DNA of 64,000 nucleotides, taken from Crossiella equi (lineage in GTDB: Bacteria; Actinomycetota; Actinomycetes; Mycobacteriales; Pseudonocardiaceae). Below the pieces are notes generated by a model. It saw nothing but the letters and a program-made list of their open reading frames with translations. It was not told the DNA's origin and ran no database searches. A program made the translations under genes and the position numbers. Below are positions 43,874 to 52,786 of this stretch, in pieces (positions within the stretch are counted from its first letter, which is position 1; every line of letters begins with the position of its first letter). The DNA is taken from the NCBI RefSeq assembly GCF_017876755.1, contig NZ_JAGIOO010000001.1, positions 7,425,786 to 7,489,785 on the forward strand, read 5' to 3'.

Positions 43874-44742
43874 GACAGCCGCTCCCGCCTGGCCCGCACG
43901 ATCCTCAGTTGCAGCACGGCGAGCACGATGACCAGCGCGAAGAACACGTAGGAGATCGCCGAGGCGTAGCCCACCCGGAAGTTGGTGAAGCCGCTCTCGT
44001 AGACGTACTGCACGATGCTGCGCACCTCCGGGTTGGTGCCGCCGGTGAGCAGGTACACCTGGTCGAAGACCTTCAGCGAGGCCAGCACCTGGAGCACCAG
44101 CACGAGCACGTGGGTGCGCGCCAGCAGCGGCAGCGTGATCCAGCGCAGCGCCCGCCAGCCGGTGGCGCCGTCCAGGGCGGCGGCCTCGTACTGCTCCCGC
44201 GGGATCTCGGAGAGCCCGGCCAGGTACAGCAGGTAGTTGAAGCCGACCGTCCACCACACGGTCGTGAGCACCACCGACAGCATCACCACGTCGTTGTCGG
44301 ACAGCCAGCCCACCTCGGACAGGCCCAGCCGCACCAGGGTGTCGTTGATGAGCCCGAAACCCGGTTGGTAGAGCCACATCCACACCAGCACGACCACCGA
44401 CACCGGCAGCACGTACGGGGCGAAGAAGGCCAGCCGGAACAGCCACGCGGCGGGCAGCCGGCGGTGGGTGAGCAACGCCAGCGCCAGCCCCAGCAGGAGG
44501 AGGACCGGCGTGCTCAGCAGGGTGAACACGAGCGTGTTCCACAGCGAACGCCACACGACCGGGTCGCCGAACAGCTCGATGTAGTTGTCCAGGCCGACCC
44601 ACACGTCCGAGCCCGCGCCGGTGATGCTCTGGTCGGTGAAGCTCATCTTCAGCCCGAGCAGCAGCGGTGCCACCAGGAACGCCAGGTACAGCACCAGGAA
44701 CGGCAGCACGAACCAGAAACCCGACCACTGCCGGTTCTGCAC
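43870..44742 (-). CDS. Sugar ABC transporter permease (MalF-like)
   Basis: 290 residues, six membrane helices, with EQYEAAALDGATGWRALRWI as its EAA loop. Forms the channel with the MalG-like partner. The GTG at 44742 has GAGGGG six bases upstream; a GTG two codons earlier is also in frame. Starts 10 bp after the binding-protein gene. Confidence 0.92.
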   Translation of the reverse strand: MQNRQWSGFWFVLPFLVLYLAFLVAPLLLGLKMSFTDQSITGAGSDVWVGLDNYIELFGDPVVWRSLWNTLVFTLLSTPVLLLLGLALALLTHRRLPAAWLFRLAFFAPYVLPVSVVVLVWMWLYQPGFGLINDTLVRLGLSEVGWLSDNDVVMLSVVLTTVWWTVGFNYLLYLAGLSEIPREQYEAAALDGATGWRALRWITLPLLARTHVLVLVLQVLASLKVFDQVYLLTGGTNPEVRSIVQYVYESGFTNFRVGYASAISYVFFALVIVLAVLQLRIVRARRERLS

Positions 44743-44752
44743 GGGCACCCCC

Positions 44753-46060
44753 TCAGGCCTGCGGCTTCGGCGTGGCGAGCAGCCCGCGCATCGCAGCGGC
44801 GAACTCGGCGACCGCGGCCTCCGGGCCGAGCCCGCCCGCGCAGACCTGGCTGAACACCGCGCCCGCCTTGTTCTGCAGGTCCGAGGCCGCGCCACCGAAC
44901 CACACCGGCGGGTCCAGCTCCAGGTCCGCCGCGGCCGAGGCGTACCGGGCGGCCAGCCCGAGCTCCCGGTAGCCCTCGCTGCGCGCGACCTCCTGGTAGG
45001 CGGGGATATGCCCGCCCTCGGCCCAAGTCAGGCTGTGCCGCAGCAGGTACCGGACGAACTCCACCGCCGCGCGCGTCCGGGCCGGGTCGCGGCCGGGCCG
45101 GTGCGGCAGCACCAGCGCGTGCGAGTCGCCGTGCACGGCCGCCGTGTCGTAGATCGCCGGGAACGGGGTGACGTCGAAGGGCAGGCCCTGCTCGACGAAG
45201 GTCGGCAGCTCCCACTCGCCGTTCCAGAAGAACCCGCCCTGCCCGTTGCCGAACAGCGCGACCGCCGCGTTGTTGTTGACATCGCCGCGGGAGACGCCGG
45301 ACTCCACGGTCAGCACGCGCAGGAACCGCAAGGCGCGCAACGCCTTCGGCTCGTCCAGCACCAGCCGGGTCCCGCTGGGGTCGAACAGCTGCCCGCCCTG
45401 CTGGCGGTACAGCGTCCAGAACAGCCGCCACGGGTTGATGTCGGCCGAGACCGCCATGAGCAGCCCCTGCTGCGCGCCCGCGGCCTTCACCCGGCGGCAG
45501 GCGTCCAGGAAGCCCTGCTCGCCGCGGATCGGCAGCAGCCGCCCGTCCGGGCCCAGCAGCCCGGCCCGCCCGCACAGCTCGGTGTTGTGGAACAGGACCA
45601 GCGGGTGGGTGTCCAGCGGCAGCGCGTACACCGCGCCGTCGTGCCGCGCCCGCTGCCACGCCGAGGCCGGGAACTCCCGCTCGGTGAGCCCGAGCTCGGC
45701 GAGCAGGTCCTCCGGGAACGGGTCCAGCAGCCCGGTCGGCGCGTACCCGGCCAGGCGCGACAGGTGCAGCACCGCCACGTCCGGCGCGCGCCCACCGGCG
45801 GCGGCCATGGCCAGCTTGGTGTAGTACGGCGTGCCCCAGGCCAGCGTGGTGGCGCGCACGCCGATGTCCGGCCGCGCCCGCTGGAACCCGGTGACCAGGT
45901 CCATCATCCGGGCGCCGTCCCCGCCGGTGAACAGGTTCCAGAACTTCAGCGGGCCCTCGGCCTGCCCACCGGTGCCGCAGGCGCTCGCGCCGGAACCCAG
46001 CGCGAGCGCGGCGGCCGCCTGGAGGAACCGCCGTCGGCCGACGGGCCTGCGTCTGTCCAC
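44753..46060 (-). CDS. Sugar-binding lipoprotein of an ABC importer
   Basis: 435 residues. The N-terminus carries a twin-arginine-like stretch GRRRFLQ and the lipobox GASAC with Cys28. The body is a family 1 extracellular solute-binding protein: LKFWNLFTGGDGARMMDLV, then FFWNGEWELP and AVEFVRYLLRH. It captures a sugar outside the cell for the two permeases. GTG 46060 has a GGAGG ribosome site. Divergent from the LacI repressor with two operators in between. Confidence 0.92.
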   Translation of the reverse strand: MDRRRPVGRRRFLQAAAALALGSGASACGTGGQAEGPLKFWNLFTGGDGARMMDLVTGFQRARPDIGVRATTLAWGTPYYTKLAMAAAGGRAPDVAVLHLSRLAGYAPTGLLDPFPEDLLAELGLTEREFPASAWQRARHDGAVYALPLDTHPLVLFHNTELCGRAGLLGPDGRLLPIRGEQGFLDACRRVKAAGAQQGLLMAVSADINPWRLFWTLYRQQGGQLFDPSGTRLVLDEPKALRALRFLRVLTVESGVSRGDVNNNAAVALFGNGQGGFFWNGEWELPTFVEQGLPFDVTPFPAIYDTAAVHGDSHALVLPHRPGRDPARTRAAVEFVRYLLRHSLTWAEGGHIPAYQEVARSEGYRELGLAARYASAAADLELDPPVWFGGAASDLQNKAGAVFSQVCAGGLGPEAAVAEFAAAMRGLLATPKPQA

Positions 46061-46128
46061 GGTGCCTCCAGAACCCCCAGCGAGCACAACCGATCCCCCT
46101 CGGTCGCGGCTTGGTTTCTACAGCGTCT

Positions 46129-46144
46129 TCTGCAACGTTGTAAA
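46129..46144. promoter_or_regulatory. LacI operator 1 (importer side)
   Basis: TCTGCAACGTTGTAAA: CAACGTTG palindrome with flanks matching TTTACAACGTTGTAAA at 14 of 16 positions. About 70 bp before the binding-protein start. Confidence 0.78.
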
Positions 46145-46207
46145 GGTGCGGCCGGGGGAAATCGCCCGATGGAGCGCGGAACTGGGCGGCTCTGGTGGGC
46201 AGTTGCG

Positions 46208-46223
46208 TTTACAACGATGTAAA
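46208..46223. promoter_or_regulatory. LacI operator 2 (repressor side)
   Basis: TTTACAACGATGTAAA, palindromic except for one central pair, ends 10 bp before the repressor ATG; 79 bp centre-to-centre from operator 1, which would permit looping. Confidence 0.82.
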
Positions 46224-46233
46224 GTGTTCTGCC

Positions 46234-47244
46234 ATGGCCGTGTCCCTGAAGGACGTCGCCGCGCTGGCGGGCGTGTCGGTGAAGACGGTGTCCAATGTCG
46301 TCAACGACTACGCCCACGTCAGCGAGCAGACGCGCGCCCGGGTGCGCGCCGCCATCGCCGAGCTGGGCTACCAGCCGAACCTGACCGCGCGACACCTGCG
46401 CTACGGGCGCTCGGGCATCATCACGCTCGCGCTGCCCGAGCTGGACATACCCTACTTCGCCGAGCTCGCCCGCGCCGTCATCGGCAGCGCCGAGGCCAGC
46501 TCCTTCGCGGTGTTCATCGAGCAGACCGAGGGCCTGCGCGACCGCGAGCTGCTCATCGCCTCCGGCGCGCGCGGCCGCACCGTGGACGGCGTCATCCTCA
46601 GCCCGCTGGCCCTGGACGAGGCCGACCTGGCCGGGCTGGTCACCGACCTGCCCGTGGTGCTGCTGGGCGAACGCGTCGGACCGGGCACCGCCGACCACGT
46701 GCTCATCGACAACGTGGCCGCCGCGCGCGCGGCCACCGAGCACCTGCTGTCCCTGGGCCGGCGGCGGATCGCCGCCGTGGGCGCACGGCTGGTCGACGGC
46801 AAGGACACCTCCAACCTGCGCCTGGCCGGGTACACCCAGGCCCTGGAGGCCGCGGGTGTGCCGGTGCGGCCGGAGCTGGTGGTGCCGGTGCCCAGCTACC
46901 ACCGGCCCGCCGGGGCCGAGGCGATGGAGCGGCTGCTCGCGCTGCCCGAACCGCCGGACGCGGTGTTCTGCTTCAACGACCTGCTCGCCCTGGGCGCGCT
47001 GCGCACGCTGCTCTCACGCGGGCTCCGGGTGCCCGGGGACGTGGCGCTGGTCGGGGTCGACGACGTCGAGGACGGCCGCTTCTCCACGCCCACGCTGACC
47101 ACGGTCCGCCCGGACAAGGCCCAGATCGCCACCGTCGCGGTGGAGATGCTGCTGGAGCGCATCAACGGCGCGGACGGCCCGCCCCGGGAGTTCCACGCCG
47201 GGTTCACCCTGGAGGTCCGGGAGAGCACCGCGGGACGGGCCTGA
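46234..47244 (+). CDS. LacI family repressor of the sugar importer
   Basis: 336 residues. The DNA-binding head reads LKDVAALAGVSVKTVSNVVN (from residue 5), then the hinge helix ARHLRYGRSG and a periplasmic-binding-protein-like sensor domain (ITLALPELDIPYFAELARAV to VGVDDVEDG). Represses the divergent importer and itself through the two operators at 46129 and 46208; the inducer is presumably the imported sugar. ATG 46234. Confidence 0.95.
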   Translation: MAVSLKDVAALAGVSVKTVSNVVNDYAHVSEQTRARVRAAIAELGYQPNLTARHLRYGRSGIITLALPELDIPYFAELARAVIGSAEASSFAVFIEQTEGLRDRELLIASGARGRTVDGVILSPLALDEADLAGLVTDLPVVLLGERVGPGTADHVLIDNVAAARAATEHLLSLGRRRIAAVGARLVDGKDTSNLRLAGYTQALEAAGVPVRPELVVPVPSYHRPAGAEAMERLLALPEPPDAVFCFNDLLALGALRTLLSRGLRVPGDVALVGVDDVEDGRFSTPTLTTVRPDKAQIATVAVEMLLERINGADGPPREFHAGFTLEVRESTAGRA

Positions 47245-47248
47245 GCCC

Positions 47249-47710
47249 TCAGGCCAGGTGCGCCGGGAAACCGCCGGTGGCCACCGGGCTCCAGCGCTCC
47301 GGGGTGAGCCGGATCAACGACTTGCCCTGCTTGCGCATGGCCTCGCGGTACTCGTCCCAGTCCGGGTGCTCGCCTGCGATCGCGCGGTAGTACTCGACCA
47401 GCGGTTCCACCGACTCGGGCAGGTCCAGCACCTCCAGGCTGCCGTCGACCTGCACCCACGGGCCGTCCCAGTCGTCGGAGAGCACCACGATGCTGCCGCG
47501 GGCGTCCTTGCGGGCGTTGTTGGCCTTGGCGCGGTCGGGGTAGGTCGAGACGACCACGCGGCCTTCGCCGTCCACCCCGCAGGCGACCGGGCTGGCCTGC
47601 GGCCTGCCGTCGGCGCGGGTGGTGATGAGCAGGCCGTGGTGGCGGGTGCGGAGGAAGTCCAGCAGACCGGCGCGGTCCACCGTCTCGTTGGTAGCGATAC
47701 GTCGGGGCAC
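47249..47710 (-). CDS. PPOX class F420-dependent oxidoreductase-like protein
   Basis: 153 residues, split beta-barrel: LLITTRADGRPQASPVAC, VVVSTYPDRAKANNARKDAR and GPWVQVDGSLEVLDLP. These bind F420 or FMN and reduce varied substrates; the pattern fits the F420 group. GTG 47710. Converges on the LacI gene with 4 bp between stops. Confidence 0.87.
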   Translation of the reverse strand: MPRRIATNETVDRAGLLDFLRTRHHGLLITTRADGRPQASPVACGVDGEGRVVVSTYPDRAKANNARKDARGSIVVLSDDWDGPWVQVDGSLEVLDLPESVEPLVEYYRAIAGEHPDWDEYREAMRKQGKSLIRLTPERWSPVATGGFPAHLA

Positions 47711-47755
47711 GGACCGAGCATAGGCTCAGCGGAGCCCGAGAGGTCGGAGGTGTGG

Positions 47756-49159
47756 ATGTCCGGACAGGTGCGTGCCGTGGCCACCGTGGAGGCCCGGTCG
47801 ATCGACCCGGTGCCCGAGTCCGAGCGGCACGGCGGGCCGCGCAGCCTGTTCACGCTGTGGTTCGCGGCCAACATGCAGGTCACCGCCGCGGTCACCGGCG
47901 CGCTGACACTGCTGTCCGGGCTGCACCCGGTGTGGGGGCTGGTCGCGATCGCGCTGGGCAACGTGCTCGGCGGCGTGCCGATGGCCCTGCACGCCGCGCA
48001 GGGCCCGAAGCTCGGGGTGCCGCAGATGATCCAGAGCCGCGCGCAGTTCGGCGTCTACGGGGCGGTCCTGCCGCTGGTGCTGGTGATCGTGATGTACCTC
48101 GGCTTCTTCGCCAGCGGCAACGTGCTCGGCGGGCAGGCCCTCGCACAGATCACCGGCTTGCCGGTGGACGGCAGCATCGTCGCCTACGCCGCGCTGTCCG
48201 GGGTGTTCGCGGTGATCGGCTACCGGCTCATCCACCGCTTCGGCTGGCTCGCCTCGGCGCTGTCGGTCCTGGTGTTCGTCTACCTGTCGGTCCGCCTGGT
48301 CACCACCACCGACCTCGGCACGGCCCTGGCCGGGGTGACGCTGGACTTCCCGAAGTTCCTGCTGGCACTGTCCCTCACCGCCTCCTGGCAGCTCACCTTC
48401 GGCCCCTACGTCGCCGACACCTCCCGCTACCTGCCCTCGGCCACCCCGGTGCGCGCCACGTTCTGGTGGACCTACGGCGGCACCGTGCTCGGCGCGGTGT
48501 GGGCGATGTCCTTCGGCGCGCTGGCCTACGCGGTGGCGGGCAGCGCGTTCAAGGGCAAGGAGGTCGCCTACCTCGTCGGGCTCGGCCACGCCGGGCTGCT
48601 CGTCCCGCTGCTGCTGGCGATCGCGCTCGGCAAGTTCACCGTGAACGTGCTCAACATCTACGGCGGGTACATGTGCGCGGCGACCACGCTGACCGCCTTC
48701 ACCCGCCGCGCCGTGCTGTCCCCGGCCGCGCGGATCGCCTACGTGGCCGTGGTCGCGGTGCTCGGCGCGGTGCTCGCGATCCTCGGGCGCGGGGAGTTCC
48801 TGAAGAACTTCGTGCTGTTCCTGGAGTTCCTGCTCTACTTCCTCACCCCGTGGAGCGCGATCAACCTCGTCGACTTCTACGCGGTGCGCCGCGAGCGCTA
48901 CGACCTGGCCGCGATCTACGACCCGGACGGCGGGTACGGGCGCTGGGGCGGGCCCGCGCTGATGGCCTACGCGGCCGGGGTGCTGGTGCAGATCCCGTTC
49001 GCCAACGTGCCCGGGGTGTTCACCGGTGCGCTGGCCCCGCTGCTGGGCGGCGCGGACATCGCCTGGCTGCTCGGCCTGTTCGTGCCCGGCGCGCTGTACC
49101 TGGTTTTCTCGCGGCGCCAGGCAACGCGATCGGGGGTGTCCTCCGTCCAGAGGACATGA
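47756..49159 (+). CDS. NCS1-type purine/cytosine permease
   Basis: 467 residues, twelve predicted helices. Family features: LFTLWFAANMQVTAAVTGAL at the start, SRAQFGVYGAVLPLVLV, SLTASWQLTFGPYVADTSRYLP and FLTPWSAINLVDFYAVRRERYD. Transports cytosine, purines or related ring compounds with a cation. The ATG at 47756 has CGGAGG eight bases upstream. Its stop overlaps the start of the beta-propeller gene, which is an unusual partnership. Confidence 0.92.
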   Translation: MSGQVRAVATVEARSIDPVPESERHGGPRSLFTLWFAANMQVTAAVTGALTLLSGLHPVWGLVAIALGNVLGGVPMALHAAQGPKLGVPQMIQSRAQFGVYGAVLPLVLVIVMYLGFFASGNVLGGQALAQITGLPVDGSIVAYAALSGVFAVIGYRLIHRFGWLASALSVLVFVYLSVRLVTTTDLGTALAGVTLDFPKFLLALSLTASWQLTFGPYVADTSRYLPSATPVRATFWWTYGGTVLGAVWAMSFGALAYAVAGSAFKGKEVAYLVGLGHAGLLVPLLLAIALGKFTVNVLNIYGGYMCAATTLTAFTRRAVLSPAARIAYVAVVAVLGAVLAILGRGEFLKNFVLFLEFLLYFLTPWSAINLVDFYAVRRERYDLAAIYDPDGGYGRWGGPALMAYAAGVLVQIPFANVPGVFTGALAPLLGGADIAWLLGLFVPGALYLVFSRRQATRSGVSSVQRT

Positions 49160-51159
49160 GGAAGTCAGGCGGACTGGGCACGGGATGGGCACGCGTCGGC
49201 GTGGTGGCGGTGGCCGCCGGTCTGGTGGCCGGTGGCGCGGTGGTGGCGGGCGGTGGTCCCGGGACGGGCGCGGGTTCACCCACCACGGGCACGGGTTCCC
49301 CCGTCCGGCTGGTCTCCTACGACAACTGCCAGGCCGCCCTGGAGGGCTTCCGCGCGGCGGCGGCACCGGTGGTCGGCGCGTACGGCTTCGCGCAGCAGCG
49401 GCCGGGCATCGACGCGCGCACCGGCGGTGTGGAGTCCGGGGACCGGGCGGTTCCGAGCACGCCGGGGTCGGCGCAGCAGCACTCCACGACCAACCGCAAC
49501 GAGGCCTCGGCCGACGAGCCGGACCTGGTGAAGAACGACGGCAAACGCCTGGTCAGCATCGTCGACGGCACGCTCCGGGTGATCGACCTGGCCACCGAGC
49601 GGGAAACCGGCGTGCTCCGCTTCCCGGCGGACACCCCGGCCACCCAGCTGCTGACCCACGGTGACCGCGCGCTGGTCTTCACCTCCGGCCCGCTGACCGC
49701 GCAACCCCGCGGCGAGCAGCCGCGGAACGAGTCGATCCCGCCGGAACCGGACCTGCGCGCGGTCGGTACCGCGAAGCTGGTGCTGGTCGACCTGTCCGGC
49801 CCGCCGAAGATCCTGGGCAGCCTCACCGTGGAGGGGTCCACAGTGGACGCCCGCCAGGTCGGCGGTGTGGCACGCGTGGTGCTGCGCTCGATCCCGCACC
49901 TCAAGTTCACCTACCCGGATGGCACCCGCACCGCCGAGGAGGCCACGCGCCGCAACCAGGACGTGGTCCGCGAGTCCACGATCGAGGACTGGCTGCCCCG
50001 GTACGAGCTGGACACCGCGGCGGGCCGCAGCAGCGGACGCCTGGCCGACTGCGCGAAGGTGAGCCACCCGGACAGGTTCAGCGGTGCGGCCATGCTCACC
50101 GTGCTGACGCTGCCGCTGGACCGGGCGCTGGGCAAGGGCGACCCGGTGACCGTGGCCGGTGACGGGAACACGGTGTACGCCAACGACAGGAACCTGTACG
50201 TGGCCGACGACCAGTGGCAGCGCGCGGTGCCGCTGCGTGGCGGTGCCGAGGTGGCACCGGTGCCGGAGCCGAGCACGCGCATCCACCAGTTCACCACCAC
50301 CGGCACGGCGCCGCCGGTGTACGCGGCCAGCGGCGAGGTCCCGGGCGCGCTGCTGAACCAGTACTCGCTGTCCGAGCACGAGGGCCACCTGCGGGTGGCC
50401 ACGACGATCGCGCGGGGCGGCCCGCAACCGCGCACCACCGAGGCCCCGGACTCCCGCAGCGCGATCACCGTGCTGTCCCGCCAGGGCAACGCGCTGCGCG
50501 AGGTGGGCAAGCTCGACGGACTGGGCAAGGGCGAACGCATCTACGCCGTCCGCTACCTGGGCCCGAAGGCCTACGTGGTGACCTTCCGCCAGACCGACCC
50601 GCTCTACACCCTGGACCTGGCCAACCCGCGCGCCCCGCGCGAGGTCGGCGAACTCAAGATCACCGGCTACTCGGCCTACCTGCACGACGCGGGCGGCAAC
50701 CGCCTCATCGGCGTGGGCCAGGAAGCCACCCCGGAAGGCCGCACCCAGGGCACCCAGGTCAGCCTCTTCGACGTCAGCACCGCCGCCGCCCCGCGCCGGG
50801 TGGCCCAGCACCAGGTCCCGGGCGCCTACTCGGAAGCGGAGTTCGACCCACACGCCTTCCTCTACTGGCAGCCCACGGGCCTGCTCCTCCTCCCGCTCTC
50901 CCAGGGCCTGACCCCGCCCGCCGACGGCCGAGGCACCCCGCGCCCACCCCGGGGCAGCGCCCTGGCCCTGCGCCTGACCGACGGCGCGGTCACCGAACTG
51001 GGCACCCTGCTGCACCCGCAGGACCGCTCGGCCGGTTCGGACGCCACGATCCGCCGCGCGGTCATCGCCCAGGACTCGCTGTGGACGGTGTCGCGCTCGG
51101 GGGTGAAGCGGCAGGACCTGTCGACGCTGGCCGAGCGGGCGTGGATCGCCTTCAGCTGA
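49156..51159 (+). CDS. Anchored beta-propeller domain protein
   Basis: 667 residues. N-terminal membrane segment (about 12-32) and a Gly/Ser/Thr linker, then the start NEASADEPDLVKNDGKRLVS typical of the secreted beta-propeller family PF09826, and repeated blade strands such as RIYAVRYLGPKAYVVTFRQT. Function of the family is not known; some members have a protease-like partner. ATG 49156 overlaps the permease stop (ATGA) after an AGAGGAC site. Carries one dispersed 13-bp palindrome (49836-49848). Confidence 0.87.
   Translation: MRKSGGLGTGWARVGVVAVAAGLVAGGAVVAGGGPGTGAGSPTTGTGSPVRLVSYDNCQAALEGFRAAAAPVVGAYGFAQQRPGIDARTGGVESGDRAVPSTPGSAQQHSTTNRNEASADEPDLVKNDGKRLVSIVDGTLRVIDLATERETGVLRFPADTPATQLLTHGDRALVFTSGPLTAQPRGEQPRNESIPPEPDLRAVGTAKLVLVDLSGPPKILGSLTVEGSTVDARQVGGVARVVLRSIPHLKFTYPDGTRTAEEATRRNQDVVRESTIEDWLPRYELDTAAGRSSGRLADCAKVSHPDRFSGAAMLTVLTLPLDRALGKGDPVTVAGDGNTVYANDRNLYVADDQWQRAVPLRGGAEVAPVPEPSTRIHQFTTTGTAPPVYAASGEVPGALLNQYSLSEHEGHLRVATTIARGGPQPRTTEAPDSRSAITVLSRQGNALREVGKLDGLGKGERIYAVRYLGPKAYVVTFRQTDPLYTLDLANPRAPREVGELKITGYSAYLHDAGGNRLIGVGQEATPEGRTQGTQVSLFDVSTAAAPRRVAQHQVPGAYSEAEFDPHAFLYWQPTGLLLLPLSQGLTPPADGRGTPRPPRGSALALRLTDGAVTELGTLLHPQDRSAGSDATIRRAVIAQDSLWTVSRSGVKRQDLSTLAERAWIAFS
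49836..49848. repeat. Dispersed 13-bp palindrome
   Basis: GTCCACAGTGGAC inside the beta-propeller gene, encoding Ser-Thr-Val-Asp. Confidence 0.75.
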
Positions 51160-51166
51160 GGTAGCC

Positions 51167-51197
51167 CCGGTGGCCCGGACCCGGTCCGGGCCACCGG
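51167..51197 (+). terminator. Terminator of the beta-propeller gene
   Basis: A 14-bp perfect stem (51167-51180 with 51184-51197) and a 3-nt loop, 7 bp after the stop, followed by CTTGTCCTGTTCC. Confidence 0.82.
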
Positions 51198-51362
51198 CTT
51201 GTCCTGTTCCCTCCTCGGGACGCCGCCCTGCGGAGGTTCTCCGGCCTCTGCGAGGAGCCGGTTGCCCGGCCGACCGCCCGCTGCCGGGAGGTGGGCCCCG
51301 GGAGGTGGGCCCCGGGGGGTGGGCCGAGGCCCGGTGGCGGGCCGGTGACGAGGAGCCCCCGG

Positions 51363-51441
51363 CCGCCCCACCGCTTCCACACGCGGAACGAAATCCGCTC
51401 CCGGCAAAGTTCCTGCCGCGCCGCCACGGACGGGTGAAGCT
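51363..51441 (+). repeat. Dispersed intergenic element, copy B
   Basis: 35 identical bases (51363-51397) shared with copy A at 42533, then conserved GCCACG and CGGGTGAAGCT at the same distance. It ends about 25 bp before the PadR operator. Confidence 0.85.
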
Positions 51442-51466
51442 CCGGGGCGGCTGGTTCGGGCTGTCG

Positions 51467-51490
51467 GTATATATCGCGGCACTGTATATT
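51467..51490. promoter_or_regulatory. PadR operator/promoter
   Basis: GTATATAT (51467-51474) and TGTATATT (51483-51490) make an AT-rich dyad in very GC-rich DNA, ending 7 bp before the PadR ATG. PadR proteins typically bind such dyads in their own promoters. Confidence 0.65.
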
Positions 51491-51497
51491 CAGTCCC

Positions 51498-51845
51498 ATG
51501 GACGGGCTTTCGGAGCAGGCGTTTCTGGTGCTCACCGCGTTGGTGGAGGGGCCTCGGCACGGGTATGGCCTCATCCAGGAGGTGGCGGAGCTGTCCGGGG
51601 GGCGGGTTCGGCTTGCCGCCGGGACGCTGTACGGGGTGTTGGAGCGGTTGGTGCGGCAGGGGCTGGTGGAGCTCGAGCGGGAGGAGGTGGAGAACAGCCG
51701 GTTGCGGCGGTACTACCGGCTCACCGACGAGGGGGCCAGGGCGGTGCGGGCCGTGGCCGATCGGATGGCGGAGGGGGCCCGGGTCGCCCGGCAGCGGTTG
51801 CGGCGGCGTGAGGGGGGTGCCGCCTCGGCCGGGTTCGCCGGGTGA
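51498..51845 (+). CDS. PadR family transcriptional regulator
   Basis: 115 residues. Winged helix: LTALVEGPRHGYGLIQEV, AAGTLYGVLERLVRQGLVE and RRYYRLTDEGARAVRA, then a basic dimerisation helix. PadR genes are commonly followed by a membrane protein that they control or that controls them, as here. ATG 51498 directly follows the AT-rich operator, leaving little leader. Confidence 0.93.
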   Translation: MDGLSEQAFLVLTALVEGPRHGYGLIQEVAELSGGRVRLAAGTLYGVLERLVRQGLVELEREEVENSRLRRYYRLTDEGARAVRAVADRMAEGARVARQRLRRREGGAASAGFAG

Positions 51846-51882
51846 GGGGTGACGGGTCGGCTGGTCGGGGAGAGGAGTGGCT

Positions 51883-52773
51883 GTGGACAGTGGTGAGGCC
51901 GTGCGGGACGGGTTGCGGCGGCTGGTGCGCGTGCTGCCGCCGGACTACCTCCGCGACTACGGCGAGGACCTGGTGAGCACCCTCGCCGACGCCGTCGACG
52001 AGACCGGGGTGCTGCCCCTGCGGGAGCGGCTGGCCGTGTGGTGGCTCGCCGTGCGGTTGCGGCTGGTCACGCCAGTCAGCACCGCCGCCGGGGCCGCGCT
52101 GCTCATGGCACTGGTGGCGGTGCACGCCGGGGGTGCGCTGGCCCGGGTGGCCTGGGCGCTCGGGTTCGGGCTCGTGGTGCCCGACGACGTGCCGCTCAGC
52201 GCCGACCTGCCCGCGGTCTGGCGGCGGATGGTGGTCGAGGACATCGGGTTCGGGATCGCCTGGGGGCTCGTGCTGGTCGGGTTGTGGCGGGGCTGGCGGT
52301 ACGCCGCCGGGGCCGCCGCGGTCCTCGCGGTCGTGCCCCTGCTGGTGTCGGTGTTGATGTCCGGGTTCTTCCCGACGGCGCCCGGCCTGCTCAGGCTGGC
52401 CACCGGGGTGGTCGCGCTCGCGGCCGGGCGGTCCCGGCTCGCCGTGCCCGGTACCCCCTGGGCCTGGGGTGCGGCCGTGATCGGGGCGGCCGCCGCGTAC
52501 GCCCTCACCGCCTTCAACGGGCTCTACCCCGGATACAACCTGCCCTGGTGGCTGGTGTGGGGGGTGGCCGCGGTCGCACTGGGGGTCGCTGCCTGGCTGC
52601 CCCGGTGGGCGCTGCTCGCGGGGACCTGGGCCGGGGCGCTGACCTCGGTCGTGTTCGGGCTCGCCGCCGTGACGGCCTACGGACCGCCTGCCTGGCAGGA
52701 GGCCCTCGCCGGGCTCGTGGTCGCCCTCGTCCTCGGCGCGCTGGCCTGGAATGGCAGGATGCTCCGGGTTTGA
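51883..52773 (+). CDS. PadR-linked multi-helix membrane protein
   Basis: About 296 residues. A soluble N-terminal helical part (LRRLVRVLPPDYLRDYGEDL) resembles the HAAS-type module found next to PadR regulators; it is followed by about seven membrane helices. No enzyme motif is visible. The GTG at 51883 has AGAGGA six bases upstream; a GTG at 51877 would abut it. Probably co-transcribed with padR. Role unknown, likely a membrane sensor or transporter accessory. Confidence 0.75.
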   Translation: MDSGEAVRDGLRRLVRVLPPDYLRDYGEDLVSTLADAVDETGVLPLRERLAVWWLAVRLRLVTPVSTAAGAALLMALVAVHAGGALARVAWALGFGLVVPDDVPLSADLPAVWRRMVVEDIGFGIAWGLVLVGLWRGWRYAAGAAAVLAVVPLLVSVLMSGFFPTAPGLLRLATGVVALAAGRSRLAVPGTPWAWGAAVIGAAAAYALTAFNGLYPGYNLPWWLVWGVAAVALGVAAWLPRWALLAGTWAGALTSVVFGLAAVTAYGPPAWQEALAGLVVALVLGALAWNGRMLRV

Positions 52774-52786
52774 CGAGGAGGAGACT

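Larger units (their letters stand above)
51160..51497. other. Intergenic interval with terminator, dispersed element and PadR operator
   Basis: 338 bp without a gene. From left to right: the propeller terminator, a run of GGTGGGCC/GGAGGTGGGCC repeats (about 51290-51325), copy B of the dispersed element, and the AT-rich operator of the PadR gene. Confidence 0.75.
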
